From assembly GCF_946885725.1 (NCBI RefSeq), contig NZ_CAMPGZ010000032.1, positions 1 through 24,532 on the forward strand: DNA of 24,532 bases, given 5' to 3'. A program made the position numbers and the translations under genes. Origin of the DNA: an uncultured Nocardioides sp. GTDB lineage: Bacteria > Actinomycetota > Actinomycetes > Propionibacteriales > Nocardioidaceae. The notes beneath the pieces are model-generated. The model was not told the origin of the DNA. It was given only the letters and a program-made list of their open reading frames with translations, and made no database searches. This document shows, in pieces, positions 6,979-13,622 of the stretch; the first letter of the stretch is position 1; every line of letters begins with the position of its first letter.

Positions 6979-7007
6979 ACGTTAGAAGTCTTCCGCCGCG
7001 AGAGCAA
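6979..7007 (-). promoter_or_regulatory. candidate promoter and regulator site for the small gene
   Basis: On the minus strand TTGCTC (7002-7007), a 17-base spacer and TAACGT (6979-6984) could drive the small gene. The -10 is embedded in TTCTAACGTCAA, the same 12-mer found at the doxX-folE -10. The -35 matches only in TTG. Confidence 0.35.
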
Positions 7008-7034
7008 GAGCGCGGCCGACGGGAAGGAGACCCC

Positions 7035-7748
7035 GTGTCGAACGATCCCGTTCGCGACCTGGGGTCCGCCGACCTCGGCCGCCAGGTCTCCACCGTCGGC
7101 GCACTCGCCGAGCCCGCCCGGTGGCGGCTCTACCAGTTCGTCGCCGCCTCCCCCGAGCCGGTCAGTCGCGAGCAGGCCGCCGCCGGCGTCGACATGGCGC
7201 TGCACTCGGTGAAGTTCCACCTCGACCGGCTCGTCGACGAGGGCCTGCTCGACGTGGAGTACCGCCGCCTCACCGGCCGCACCGGCCCCGGCGCGGGACG
7301 GCCCTCGAAGCTCTACCGGCGTGCCGACCGGCAGGTGTCGGTGAGCCTGCCCGAGCGGCGTTACGAGCTGGCCGGAGACCTGCTGGCCGCTGCGGTGGAG
7401 CGTTCGCTGCGTGACGGTACGCCGGTCGGGGACGCCGTCCACGAGGTCGCCCGCGCGGCCGGCGTCGACCTCGTCGAAGGACGCGGCGAGGCCGAGGGGG
7501 ACCCGGAGTCGGACCTCGCGCTGGTCTCTGACGTCCTGTCCGAGCTGGCCTACGAGCCGCGGGTGGTCGAGGGCCAGCTGTGCCTGAACAACTGCCCGTT
7601 CGACCGTCTGGCCGAGGCGCACACCGAGCTGGTCTGCGGCATGAACCTCTCCTTCGTCGAGGGTGTGCTCGCCGGGCTCGAGATCAAGACGCTGCGGCCG
7701 CGACTCGAGCCCGACCCCGAGCGGTGCTGCGTGAAGGTCGCCGGGTAG
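7035..7748 (+). CDS. SufR-like transcriptional regulator (COG2345) with Cys-rich sensor domain
   Basis: A 237-residue regulator. The N-terminal winged helix-turn-helix (about residues 18-96) contains LAEPARWRLYQFV, the recognition region VDMALHSVKFHLDRLVDEG, and the wing with GRPSKLYRR. The C-terminal half follows the COG2345 pattern, LAYEPRVVEGQLCLNNCPFDRLAEAHTELVCGMN then ERCCVKV. It has Cys183, Cys187, Cys201, Cys231 and Cys232. In cyanobacterial SufR, cysteines in this domain hold a [4Fe-4S] cluster, so redox or Fe-S sensing is plausible here. The start is the GTG at 7035 with a clear GGAAGGAG site; the frame continues upstream without a better start. It probably controls the divergent small gene and doxX-folE. 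Its 3' end overlaps the convergent oxidoreductase gene by 65 bases. Confidence 0.88.
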   Translation: MSNDPVRDLGSADLGRQVSTVGALAEPARWRLYQFVAASPEPVSREQAAAGVDMALHSVKFHLDRLVDEGLLDVEYRRLTGRTGPGAGRPSKLYRRADRQVSVSLPERRYELAGDLLAAAVERSLRDGTPVGDAVHEVARAAGVDLVEGRGEAEGDPESDLALVSDVLSELAYEPRVVEGQLCLNNCPFDRLAEAHTELVCGMNLSFVEGVLAGLEIKTLRPRLEPDPERCCVKVAG

Positions 7749-9072
7749 TCCGCTCGACCATCTCGACGAGCTCGTCGCGCGTCGGCCCGGGTGAGTACGG
7801 CGGCCGCCAGCCCGACTCGTAGACCGCCCGCGCCAGCGGCTCGGCCGGCCGGAGCGTCTCCGGCAGCGCGGTCATCGCGAAGTAGCCGCCGGCGTACGGC
7901 CCGATCCTCGGCTCGGCCGGCACCGCGGCCGCGATGAGGTCCGAGGTGATTGGCCGGCTCAGGTCGATGTCCTCGCCCTGCCACCGGCGCACCATCCCGC
8001 CGTCGATCGCGACGTGGTCGGCCACCCAGGGCTCGACGTTCGTCGCGCACCACGCGTCGAAGGGCTCCGCGACGGTCGCGGCGTCCGCGCCGTCGTCGAG
8101 CAGGCGCAGCAGCGCCTCGACCTGCAGGTAGGCCATGGCGATCCCGCGTCCGCGGGTCGGAGTCGTCGTCGCGACCGCGTCCCCGACGGCGACCAGACCG
8201 TGGAGGCGTCGCTGGCTGCGGTAGACGTTGCGCAGCGCTCCTCCGACCATCACCTCCGAGGTCGGCGCCGACCGGGAGCGGTCGGTCCACTCGCCCAGCG
8301 CCGGGATCGCGGCGCAAGCCACCTCGAACGCCGGGGTGTGCCGAAGGTCCGCGAGCGCCGCGTCGGCGGTCGGGCGGGCCAGGACGACCGAGAAGTGGCC
8401 GCGCTCGTGCACGAACAGCAGGCACTGGTAGCCGTCGAACTCCCCCATGTAGCCGATCGGGGTGTTCGTCGGCCCCGGCTCGGCGTGCGGCCGCAGCCGG
8501 TAGGTCCGGTCGAGGTAGGCGAGCCCGCAGTCGCCCTCGAGCCGCGCGTCCGGGCGGGCGGAGCGGCCGGACTCGCCGACCGGTCTGATGCGGCTCGCCC
8601 GGCCGGAGGCGTCGACCACCAGGTCAGCGCGCACCTCGGCGCCGTCGACCGACACGCCGACCACCCGGCCGTGCTCGAGCACCAGGCCGTCGACGTGCCC
8701 GGCGCGCAGCGCGAGCCCCGGGCGACGTACGGCGGAGGCTCGAAGGGCCCGCTCGAACGTAGACCGGCGCGAGAGCACGACCCGGTCGGCCGGATCGCCC
8801 GGAGACGCATCCACGTCGAGGGGAGTCGCCCCACGAGCCAACCAGGCGTCGTACGCGGCGGGCCACTCGGCGTGCAGCACCCGACCCACCTGCGAGCGGA
8901 AGCCGTGGGCGTGCTCGAACTGCATGACGCCGCGCCGACGCCAGGCCGAATCCTCCGATGGGCCGGACGGACCGGGGTCGCGGTCGACGGAGACGACGTC
9001 GTGACCGCGCCGCGCGAGCGCGGCCCCGGCGAGCAGCCCGGTGGGACCCGATCCGATGACGACGACCCGCAT
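7684..9072 (-). CDS. FAD-dependent oxidoreductase / monooxygenase-like protein
   Basis: A 462-residue flavoprotein with an N-terminal dinucleotide-binding motif (VVVIGSGPTGLLAGAAL, residues 3-19) ending at the ribose-binding acid in VSVDRD. Downstream is the FAD-contact motif GLVAVGDAVATTTPTRGRGIAMA, of the type in the PHBH/geranylgeranyl-reductase superfamily. A middle motif, ADLVVDASGRAS, also fits. These proteins oxidise or hydroxylate small organic substrates; the substrate is unknown. The ATG at 9072 has a GGAGG site 5 bases upstream. It is divergent from a TetR gene across 68 bases containing a perfect palindrome, so it is probably the TetR target. The last 65 bases overlap the regulator gene on the opposite strand, encoding an Arg-rich tail. 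Confidence 0.88.
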   Translation of the reverse strand: MRVVVIGSGPTGLLAGAALARRGHDVVSVDRDPGPSGPSEDSAWRRRGVMQFEHAHGFRSQVGRVLHAEWPAAYDAWLARGATPLDVDASPGDPADRVVLSRRSTFERALRASAVRRPGLALRAGHVDGLVLEHGRVVGVSVDGAEVRADLVVDASGRASRIRPVGESGRSARPDARLEGDCGLAYLDRTYRLRPHAEPGPTNTPIGYMGEFDGYQCLLFVHERGHFSVVLARPTADAALADLRHTPAFEVACAAIPALGEWTDRSRSAPTSEVMVGGALRNVYRSQRRLHGLVAVGDAVATTTPTRGRGIAMAYLQVEALLRLLDDGADAATVAEPFDAWCATNVEPWVADHVAIDGGMVRRWQGEDIDLSRPITSDLIAAAVPAEPRIGPYAGGYFAMTALPETLRPAEPLARAVYESGWRPPYSPGPTRDELVEMVERTTRRPSRSTARGRARVAAAAS

Positions 9073-9085
9073 GACGACCTCCGGT

Positions 9086-9098
9086 ACACTCGGAGTGT
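9086..9098. promoter_or_regulatory. perfect palindrome, probable TetR operator
   Basis: ACACTC-G-GAGTGT is a perfect 6-bp dyad around one base. It lies between the divergent oxidoreductase and TetR genes, with another ACACTC half-site at 9106-9111. Location and symmetry suit autoregulation by the TetR protein plus control of the oxidoreductase. Confidence 0.55.
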
Positions 9099-9140
9099 TT
9101 TCATCACACTCAAGGTCACCTCAAGGGAGCCGAGCGTCAA

Positions 9141-9782
9141 GTGGCGGAGGCGAGACGTCCATACCGGTCGACGCTGCGCGAGGAGCAGGCCCGGGCCACG
9201 CGCCGTGCGATCGTCGAGGCAGGTGCGGCGCTGTTCGTCGAGCGCGGCTTCGCCGGCACCACCGTGGATGCGATCGCCGAGCGCGCGGGGGTCAGCCGCA
9301 AGACCGTGTTCACCTCGGTGGGCGGCAAGGTGGCCGTGCTCAAGGACGCCTTCGACTGGGCGCTCGCCGGCGACGACGCGCCGGTGCCGCTGGGCGACCG
9401 GCCGGCGGTCAGGGACTTCTTGACCGAGACCGACCCCGCCACCGCGGTCGAGAAATGGGCGCGGGTGATGAGCGAGATCGCCGGGCGACTCGCGTACATC
9501 CACCCGGCGCTGGTCGCCGCCGCCGACGTCGACCCCGAGGCCGCCGAGCTCAACGAGACCTCGGAGCGCAACCGGCTGCACGGCGCCCGGACGTTCGTCC
9601 GGCACCTCCGCGAGGTCGGCGGCCTCCGCGAGGACGTGTCGGTCAAGCGCGGCGCGGCGGTGGCGGCGCTCCTGATGGACCCGCTCGGCTACCGCCGACT
9701 GGTGCTCGGCGACGGCTGGCGCGAGAAGGAGTACGCCGCCTGGGTGGCCCGCATGGCCGCCGCCTCGCTGCTGCGGGAGTGA
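9141..9782 (+). CDS. TetR family transcriptional regulator
   Basis: A 213-residue TetR-type regulator. The N-terminal DNA-binding domain is clear: ATRRAIVEAGAALFVERGFAGTTVDAIAERAGVSRKTVFTSVGGKVAVLKDAFDW, with the helix-turn-helix at about residues 39-62. The C-terminal ligand domain is not of a recognisable subfamily. The GTG at 9141 is preceded by AAGGGAG, somewhat far upstream. It is divergent from the FAD-dependent oxidoreductase across a short gap with a perfect palindrome, the classical TetR arrangement, so it probably represses that gene and itself until an unknown ligand binds. Confidence 0.9.
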   Translation: MAEARRPYRSTLREEQARATRRAIVEAGAALFVERGFAGTTVDAIAERAGVSRKTVFTSVGGKVAVLKDAFDWALAGDDAPVPLGDRPAVRDFLTETDPATAVEKWARVMSEIAGRLAYIHPALVAAADVDPEAAELNETSERNRLHGARTFVRHLREVGGLREDVSVKRGAAVAALLMDPLGYRRLVLGDGWREKEYAAWVARMAAASLLRE

Positions 9783-9817
9783 GCGCTCTGTCTCCCCGGG
9801 CGGGACCGATACCGAGG

Positions 9818-9836
9818 TCCTCCCTTCGACGGAGGA
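9818..9836. other. hairpin in gap after TetR gene
   Basis: TCCTCC (9818-9823) and GGAGGA (9831-9836) make a 6-bp stem with a CTTCGAC loop in the 175-base gap between the TetR gene and the CoxG-like gene. There is no U-tract. It may help end the TetR transcript; nothing else is recognisable in the gap. Confidence 0.25.
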
Positions 9837-9957
9837 TGCCGCCGCCGATCTCGGCCGCCCGGGGGATGTATCAGGCCCCGCTCTCGCGGTCTCATTGCAC
9901 TCCAAGTAGACGGGCCGGGGGGCCAGGGGAACGAGTCTCGGGAGAGGGGGAGACGGC

Positions 9958-10434
9958 ATGCGGTTCCACGGGGAGCGGCAGGTGCCGGCGCCGGCGACGG
10001 ACGTCTGGGCGGCCTTGCACGACCGGCAGGTCCTGCGGACGATCATCGCCGGGTGCGAGTCCATGGACCCGCTCGCCACCGACGTGTACGCCGCGACGCT
10101 CGCGGCGCGCGTCGGCCCGATCGCCGACACCTACCGGGGCACGTTCTCCATCTCCGACATCCTTCCGGGCTCCGACCTGCGGGTGCAGGTCGAGGCGAAG
10201 GGACGGTGCGGCCGGCTGAGCGTGGACCTGCGGGTGCGACTGCTCGACACGCCGGTGCACTGCTCGACGACGCTGCGGTACGACGCCGAGGCGACTGTCG
10301 GAGGCCTGGTCAGCCGCCTCGGCAAGGCCGCGTTGACCGTCGCGGGCGGCCACTTCACCGGCTGCTTCTTCCGCGACCTGGACCGCGCCGTGCGGCGCGA
10401 GCTGTCGGTGGGAGCGCCTAGTCTCGCGGTGTGA
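9958..10434 (+). CDS. CoxG-like SRPBCC family protein
   Basis: A 158-residue protein of the CoxG branch of the SRPBCC/START-like fold. The pattern is ERQVPAPATDVWAALHDRQVLRTIIAGCESM, then YAATLAARVGPIADTYRGTFSISDI, a middle CGRLSVDLRVRL and a late LRYDAEATVGGLVSRLGKAAL followed by FFRDLD. CoxG is named for a membrane-associated accessory protein of CO dehydrogenase, but stand-alone homologues are common. No coxSML genes are present here, so a CO role is not supported; it may bind a lipid or other hydrophobic ligand. The ATG at 9958 has a GGGGGAG site. Its TGA overlaps the GTG of the next gene as GTGA, so the two are coupled. Confidence 0.85.
   Translation: MRFHGERQVPAPATDVWAALHDRQVLRTIIAGCESMDPLATDVYAATLAARVGPIADTYRGTFSISDILPGSDLRVQVEAKGRCGRLSVDLRVRLLDTPVHCSTTLRYDAEATVGGLVSRLGKAALTVAGGHFTGCFFRDLDRAVRRELSVGAPSLAV
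10419..10424 (+). promoter_or_regulatory. candidate internal leaderless promoter for glycosylase-like gene
   Basis: TAGTCT ends 6 bases before the GTG at 10431, inside the 3' end of the coxG-like gene. This is the usual spacing for leaderless transcription in actinobacteria and could give the downstream gene its own transcript. Confidence 0.3.
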
Positions 10435-11543
10435 CCAGCCCGCACCAGCTGTCCAAGCAGGGCGCGCGGCGCATCGCCGTCCGCGCACAGCTCCTCGACG
10501 CCCACCGGCCGAAGGACATGTTCGAGGTCGTCCGCCACCTCGGCCTCGTGCAGAACGACCCCACCGCCGCGGTCGCGCCCAGCGCCGACCTCGTGCTGTG
10601 GTGCCGTCTCGGCGACGACTACGACCCGACCGAGCTGCGCGACGCGATCGAGAGCCAGGCACTCCTCGAGCTGTTCGGGATGATCCGGCCGCCCGAGGAC
10701 ATCGCCCTGCACCGCGCGGAGATGGCGACGTGGCCGGGCAGCGGCGGGCTCAAGCCGTGGCAGCAGGAGATCGCCGACTGGGTCCACGACAACGACGCCT
10801 GCCGGCTGGAGATCCTCGAGGTGCTGCGCGCCGACGGTCCGCTCCCCCTGCGCGAGCTGCCGGACTCGACCGTGCGCCCGTGGCGCTCGAGCGGCTGGAC
10901 CAACAACCGCAACGTCGAGAAGCTGGTCGACTTCATGGTGCAGCGCGGCGAGGTGGCGGCCGCCGGACGTGACGGCCGGGAGCGGCTCTGGGACCTCGCC
11001 GAGCGGGTCTACCCCGACGACCCGGTCCCCGACGAGGCGGAGGCGAAGCGACTTCTCGATGCCAAGCGCCTGCACGCGCTCGGCATCGCCCGTCCCCGCG
11101 CCGCGGCCGCTCCCGCGGAGCCGAACGACGTGGGCGAGGCCGGCGAACCCGCGGTGATCGAGGGCGTCAAGGGCACGTGGCGCGTCGACCCGGCGTACCT
11201 CGACGGGCTCGACGAGTTCGAGGGCCGTGCCGTGCTGTTGTCGCCGCTCGACCGGCTCGTCTACGACCGCAAGCGCATGGAGGAGCTGTTCGACTTCGAC
11301 TACCAGCTCGAGATGTACAAGCCGGTGGCCAAGCGGCGCTGGGGCTACTGGGCGATGCCGATCCTCGTCGGCGACCGGCTCGTCGGGAAGCTCGACGCGA
11401 CGAGCGACCGCAAGGGCGGCTGCTTCGTCGTCAACGCGGTGCACGAGGACGAGCCGTGGCCGAACGACGTCCGTGCGGCCGTGCAGCAGGAGATCGAGGA
11501 CCTGGCGGGCTGGCTCGGCCTGGAGCTGGTCAGGGCCGGCTGA
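10431..11543 (+). CDS. HTH_42 / YcaQ-AlkZ family DNA glycosylase-like protein
   Basis: A 370-residue protein of the winged-helix HTH_42 superfamily, which includes AlkZ and YcaQ/AlkX, glycosylases that unhook DNA interstrand crosslinks and bulky adducts. The N-terminus has LSKQGARRIAVRAQLLDA, then the catalytic-site region HLGLVQNDPTAAVAPSADLVLW. Here Gln41-Asn42-Asp43 match the Q-x-D motif reported for YcaQ, although the middle residue is usually hydrophobic. The conserved C-terminal part reads LSPLDRLVYDRKRMEELFDFDYQLEMY, then KRRWGYWAMPIL and GDRLVGKLDA. The start GTG overlaps the coxG-like stop as GTGA. Activity on damaged DNA is plausible but not demonstrated for this subgroup. It is probably cytosolic and DNA-binding. 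Confidence 0.85.
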   Translation: MTSPHQLSKQGARRIAVRAQLLDAHRPKDMFEVVRHLGLVQNDPTAAVAPSADLVLWCRLGDDYDPTELRDAIESQALLELFGMIRPPEDIALHRAEMATWPGSGGLKPWQQEIADWVHDNDACRLEILEVLRADGPLPLRELPDSTVRPWRSSGWTNNRNVEKLVDFMVQRGEVAAAGRDGRERLWDLAERVYPDDPVPDEAEAKRLLDAKRLHALGIARPRAAAAPAEPNDVGEAGEPAVIEGVKGTWRVDPAYLDGLDEFEGRAVLLSPLDRLVYDRKRMEELFDFDYQLEMYKPVAKRRWGYWAMPILVGDRLVGKLDATSDRKGGCFVVNAVHEDEPWPNDVRAAVQQEIEDLAGWLGLELVRAG

Positions 11544-11662
11544 GCCACCACCGGACACGGGGCCTACCGCATTCCGGGCATCCCTCGCGAACGCCGCGAA
11601 CGGCGGCGCGCAATGCCCCGCGGACCACCCGACCGGGCCATGCGACGCGGCGACCGCCTTCC

Positions 11663-11668
11663 TAGGGT
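11663..11668 (+). promoter_or_regulatory. candidate -10 element for small membrane peptide gene
   Basis: TAGGGT fits TANNNT and lies 21 bases upstream of an ATG that has its own GGAGGTGGAGG ribosome binding site. No good -35 is seen. Confidence 0.3.
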
Positions 11669-11689
11669 GCGGGAGGTGGAGGTGACTTG

Positions 11690-11818
11690 ATGACCGCTCT
11701 GCTGCTGATCCTGATGCTGGTGCTGGGGCTGGTCTTCCTCGTCATGGTGCGGGCCGAGCAGCGCGACCGCGCGCGTCCCCGGCTCGGCGGGTCGGCCCGT
11801 CGACGTACCAACCGCTGA
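11690..11818 (+). CDS. small single-span membrane peptide, 42 aa
   Basis: A 42-codon frame with a strong purine-rich ribosome binding site (GGGAGGTGGAGGTGA) about 6 bases before its ATG. Residues 2-20 are almost entirely hydrophobic (TALLLILMLVLGLVFLVMV), an evident membrane span. The remaining 22 residues are highly basic and polar (RAEQRDRARPRLGGSARRRTNR), predicting a cytoplasmic Arg-rich tail. It resembles no named family. It overlaps the 3' end of the antisense Rieske 1 gene by 77 bases, and an upstream TAGGGT could be its -10. The combination of span, tail and binding site makes a real gene likely despite the length. Confidence 0.6.
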   Translation: MTALLLILMLVLGLVFLVMVRAEQRDRARPRLGGSARRRTNR

Positions 11819-12947
11819 TCGTCTCCACCAGCATCGCCACCGCGTCCTCGTTGGGCGCGAACGGACCGGGCCGGAAGTGCGGGCTGGCCAGGCCGCGCTG
11901 CACCGACTCGCACGCCGCCCAGTCCTGGCGGTTGGTGAGGTCCCAGAACTCCACGGCGTACGACGGATCGGGCACCGTACCGTCCGCCGACGGCAGCAGG
12001 TACCACGAGCACTCGATCCAGGTCCGGTCCGCCGCGAGCGGCACCAGCCGGTGCGTCATCACATAGTCGGGGTGCGCGGAGATCAGCAGGTTCGGCAGCA
12101 GGTGGACGTACTCCACCGCGGTCAGAGGGGCGCCCGGGATCGGGTTGCCGCCGGACTCCCCCGTCATCGACATCGTCGCCATGCCGTCGCGCAGCACCAT
12201 CGAGCCGCCGACCCAGGCGCCGGGCAGGTTGTAGTTGTCGCCGGACGTCGGCGGCGTCACCCGGCAGAGCTCGGGGTGGATCAGCGGGCAGTGGTAGCAC
12301 TCGTGGTAGTTCTCGGCGATCACCTTCCAGTTCGCCGCGACCTCGTAGCTGTGCCGGTCCGCGAGCCGCAGGGACGCCGGGTCGTAGGGGGCGACGACCG
12401 AGGGCAGCGCGCCGAGGTGCTCCTCGAACGGCGGGACGCCGGACGCCCCGAGCGCGTGCGCGGCGTGCCCGAACAGCCAGCCCGCCCAGGTCTCGACGGG
12501 CAGCTCGACCAGCCGGTGCCCGCCCGGGTCGAAGCGGTCTTCCTCGCGGAAGCCGGGCGCGGCCAGCACCGAGCCGTCGAGGCGGTAGGTCCACGCGTGG
12601 TACGGGCACAGCACCGACTGGCGGTCGGACACCTCTCCCGGCGGCAGCAGCTCGTGGCCGCGGTGCCGGCAGGTGTTGGCGAACATCCGCACGGTCGCGC
12701 CGTCGCGCACCAGCAGCGCGGGCACGTCGCCGACCTGCACGGCCCGCTGGAGCACCGCCTTGCGGTCCTCGGTGGCATCGGGCAGCAGCTCGTCGACCCG
12801 GCCCAGGCAGGTCCAGGTGCCGGCGTACAGGTTGCGCTGCTCCCAGGCGAAGACCTCGGCGGAGGTGTAGGCCAGCGCGGGCATCATCCGCGGCGGGTCC
12901 TGATCGCGGGTGGCCAGCACAGAGCGCAGCGTGTCGACGTCACTCAC
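11742..12947 (-). CDS. Rieske non-heme iron oxygenase alpha subunit 1 (CntA/GbcA-type)
   Basis: A 401-residue Rieske oxygenase catalytic subunit. The [2Fe-2S] motif is CRHRGH (Cys93, His95) with CPYHAW (Cys114, His117). The mononuclear iron site is in ENYHECYHCPLIHPEL (His219, His224), with Asp342 in NRQDWAACESVQRG. The residue bridging the two centres is Glu216, three before the first His, as in CntA (carnitine monooxygenase) and glycine betaine demethylases, whereas aromatic dioxygenases have Asp. The likely chemistry is oxidative N-demethylation or C-N cleavage of a quaternary amine; the exact substrate is unknown. The GTG at 12947 has GGAGG 8 bases upstream. It is divergent from a TetR gene by 38 bases. 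No reductase partner is seen in the window. Confidence 0.9.
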   Translation of the reverse strand: MSDVDTLRSVLATRDQDPPRMMPALAYTSAEVFAWEQRNLYAGTWTCLGRVDELLPDATEDRKAVLQRAVQVGDVPALLVRDGATVRMFANTCRHRGHELLPPGEVSDRQSVLCPYHAWTYRLDGSVLAAPGFREEDRFDPGGHRLVELPVETWAGWLFGHAAHALGASGVPPFEEHLGALPSVVAPYDPASLRLADRHSYEVAANWKVIAENYHECYHCPLIHPELCRVTPPTSGDNYNLPGAWVGGSMVLRDGMATMSMTGESGGNPIPGAPLTAVEYVHLLPNLLISAHPDYVMTHRLVPLAADRTWIECSWYLLPSADGTVPDPSYAVEFWDLTNRQDWAACESVQRGLASPHFRPGPFAPNEDAVAMLVETISGWYVDGPTRRAGDARGRAARPAP

Positions 12948-12973
12948 GAGGAACCTCCGGGTCCGTTCACGGC

Positions 12974-12979
12974 TAGGGT
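12974..12979 (+). promoter_or_regulatory. -10 element of probable leaderless promoter (TetR 2)
   Basis: TAGGGT ends 6 bases before the ATG at 12986, with no ribosome binding site between. The arrangement fits a leaderless mRNA. The element sits in the 38-base gap shared with the divergent Rieske 1 gene, so binding there could affect both. Confidence 0.45.
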
Positions 12980-12985
12980 CGCGGC

Positions 12986-13591
12986 ATGGCGCGCAGGAAG
13001 GTCGACGTGCGACGGGAGGAGATCCTCGACGCCACCGTCGAGCAGGTGGAGCGGCTCGGCCTCGCCGCCACCCGCGTCGCCGACGTGGCCAACGCGCTCG
13101 ACTGCAGCACGGCGCTGGTCTTCTACCACTTCGGCACCAAGGACGAGCTGGTCGTCGCGGCGTTCGAGCACGCGGTCAACAAGGACCTCGCCCGGCTCGA
13201 CGCCGCGGTCGCTCGCGGCGGTACGGCGCTGGACCGGCTGCGCGCCGTGGTCCGGCTCTACGGCCCGACGGGCGCGGCTACGGGCTGGAAGCTCTGGATC
13301 GACGCCTGGGCGTGCGCGCAGCGCGAGCCCGAGATCCGCACCGCGCTGCGCCGGCTCGACAAGCGCTGGGAGTCGGTGCTGCTCGGGGTGGTGCGCGCCG
13401 GTGTCGAGGACGGGACGTTCCGCACCGCCGACCCGAAGGCGTCGGTGGCGCGCATCTCCGCGCTGCTCGACGGGCTGTCGGTCGCCGCGCTCGTCTACGG
13501 CTCCGTGACGCGCAAGCAGCTCAAGGCGTGGATCGCCGACGCGCTGGCCAAGGAGCTCGACGTGGACGTCGAGGCGGTCGTCGGCGACTGA
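12986..13591 (+). CDS. TetR family transcriptional regulator (BetI-like)
   Basis: A 201-residue TetR-type regulator resembling BetI. The N-terminal domain reads RREEILDATVEQVERLGLAATRVADVANALDCSTALVFYHFGTKDELVVAAFEHA, with the helix-turn-helix at about residues 35-55. The C-terminal domain has GWKLWIDAWACAQREPEIRTALRRLDKRWESVL and ends in ALLDGLSVAALVYGS, as in BetI-like proteins that answer to choline or related amines. It is divergent from Rieske 1 by 38 bases and flanked by the amine oxidase gene, so it is the obvious candidate regulator of the amine catabolism locus. It may bind the TACTGACTC/GAGTCAGTA dyads further upstream; this is inference. Confidence 0.9.
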   Translation: MARRKVDVRREEILDATVEQVERLGLAATRVADVANALDCSTALVFYHFGTKDELVVAAFEHAVNKDLARLDAAVARGGTALDRLRAVVRLYGPTGAATGWKLWIDAWACAQREPEIRTALRRLDKRWESVLLGVVRAGVEDGTFRTADPKASVARISALLDGLSVAALVYGSVTRKQLKAWIADALAKELDVDVEAVVGD

Positions 13592-13622
13592 CTGAGCTGA
13601 GCCGTCTGGGCGTGCGGGCACC

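Noticed and set aside
6971..6999. TTGACG at 6976 as a -35 for the plus-strand regulator gene
   Set aside because: No TANNNT-like -10 is found at 16-18 bases downstream. The element reads better as part of the repeated regulator site on the other strand.
8250..10130. Minus-strand open frame of 626 codons over TetR 1 and the oxidoreductase
   Set aside because: It runs antisense through the TetR gene and out of frame through the oxidoreductase gene. It has no recognisable motif and no plausible start.
9958..10434. A CO dehydrogenase accessory role for the CoxG-like gene
   Set aside because: No coxS, coxM, coxL or other accessory genes are present, and orphan CoxG-like proteins are common.
10131..11558. 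Minus-strand open frame of 475 codons opposite the glycosylase-like gene
   Set aside because: It is a shadow frame. The plus strand holds the conserved HTH_42 sequence.
11544..11689. Intergenic gap after the glycosylase-like gene as a possible RNA gene
   Set aside because: Only short GC-rich self-complementary runs (such as CGCCG/CGGCG) are visible, with no U-tract, no tRNA-like structure and no conserved motif.
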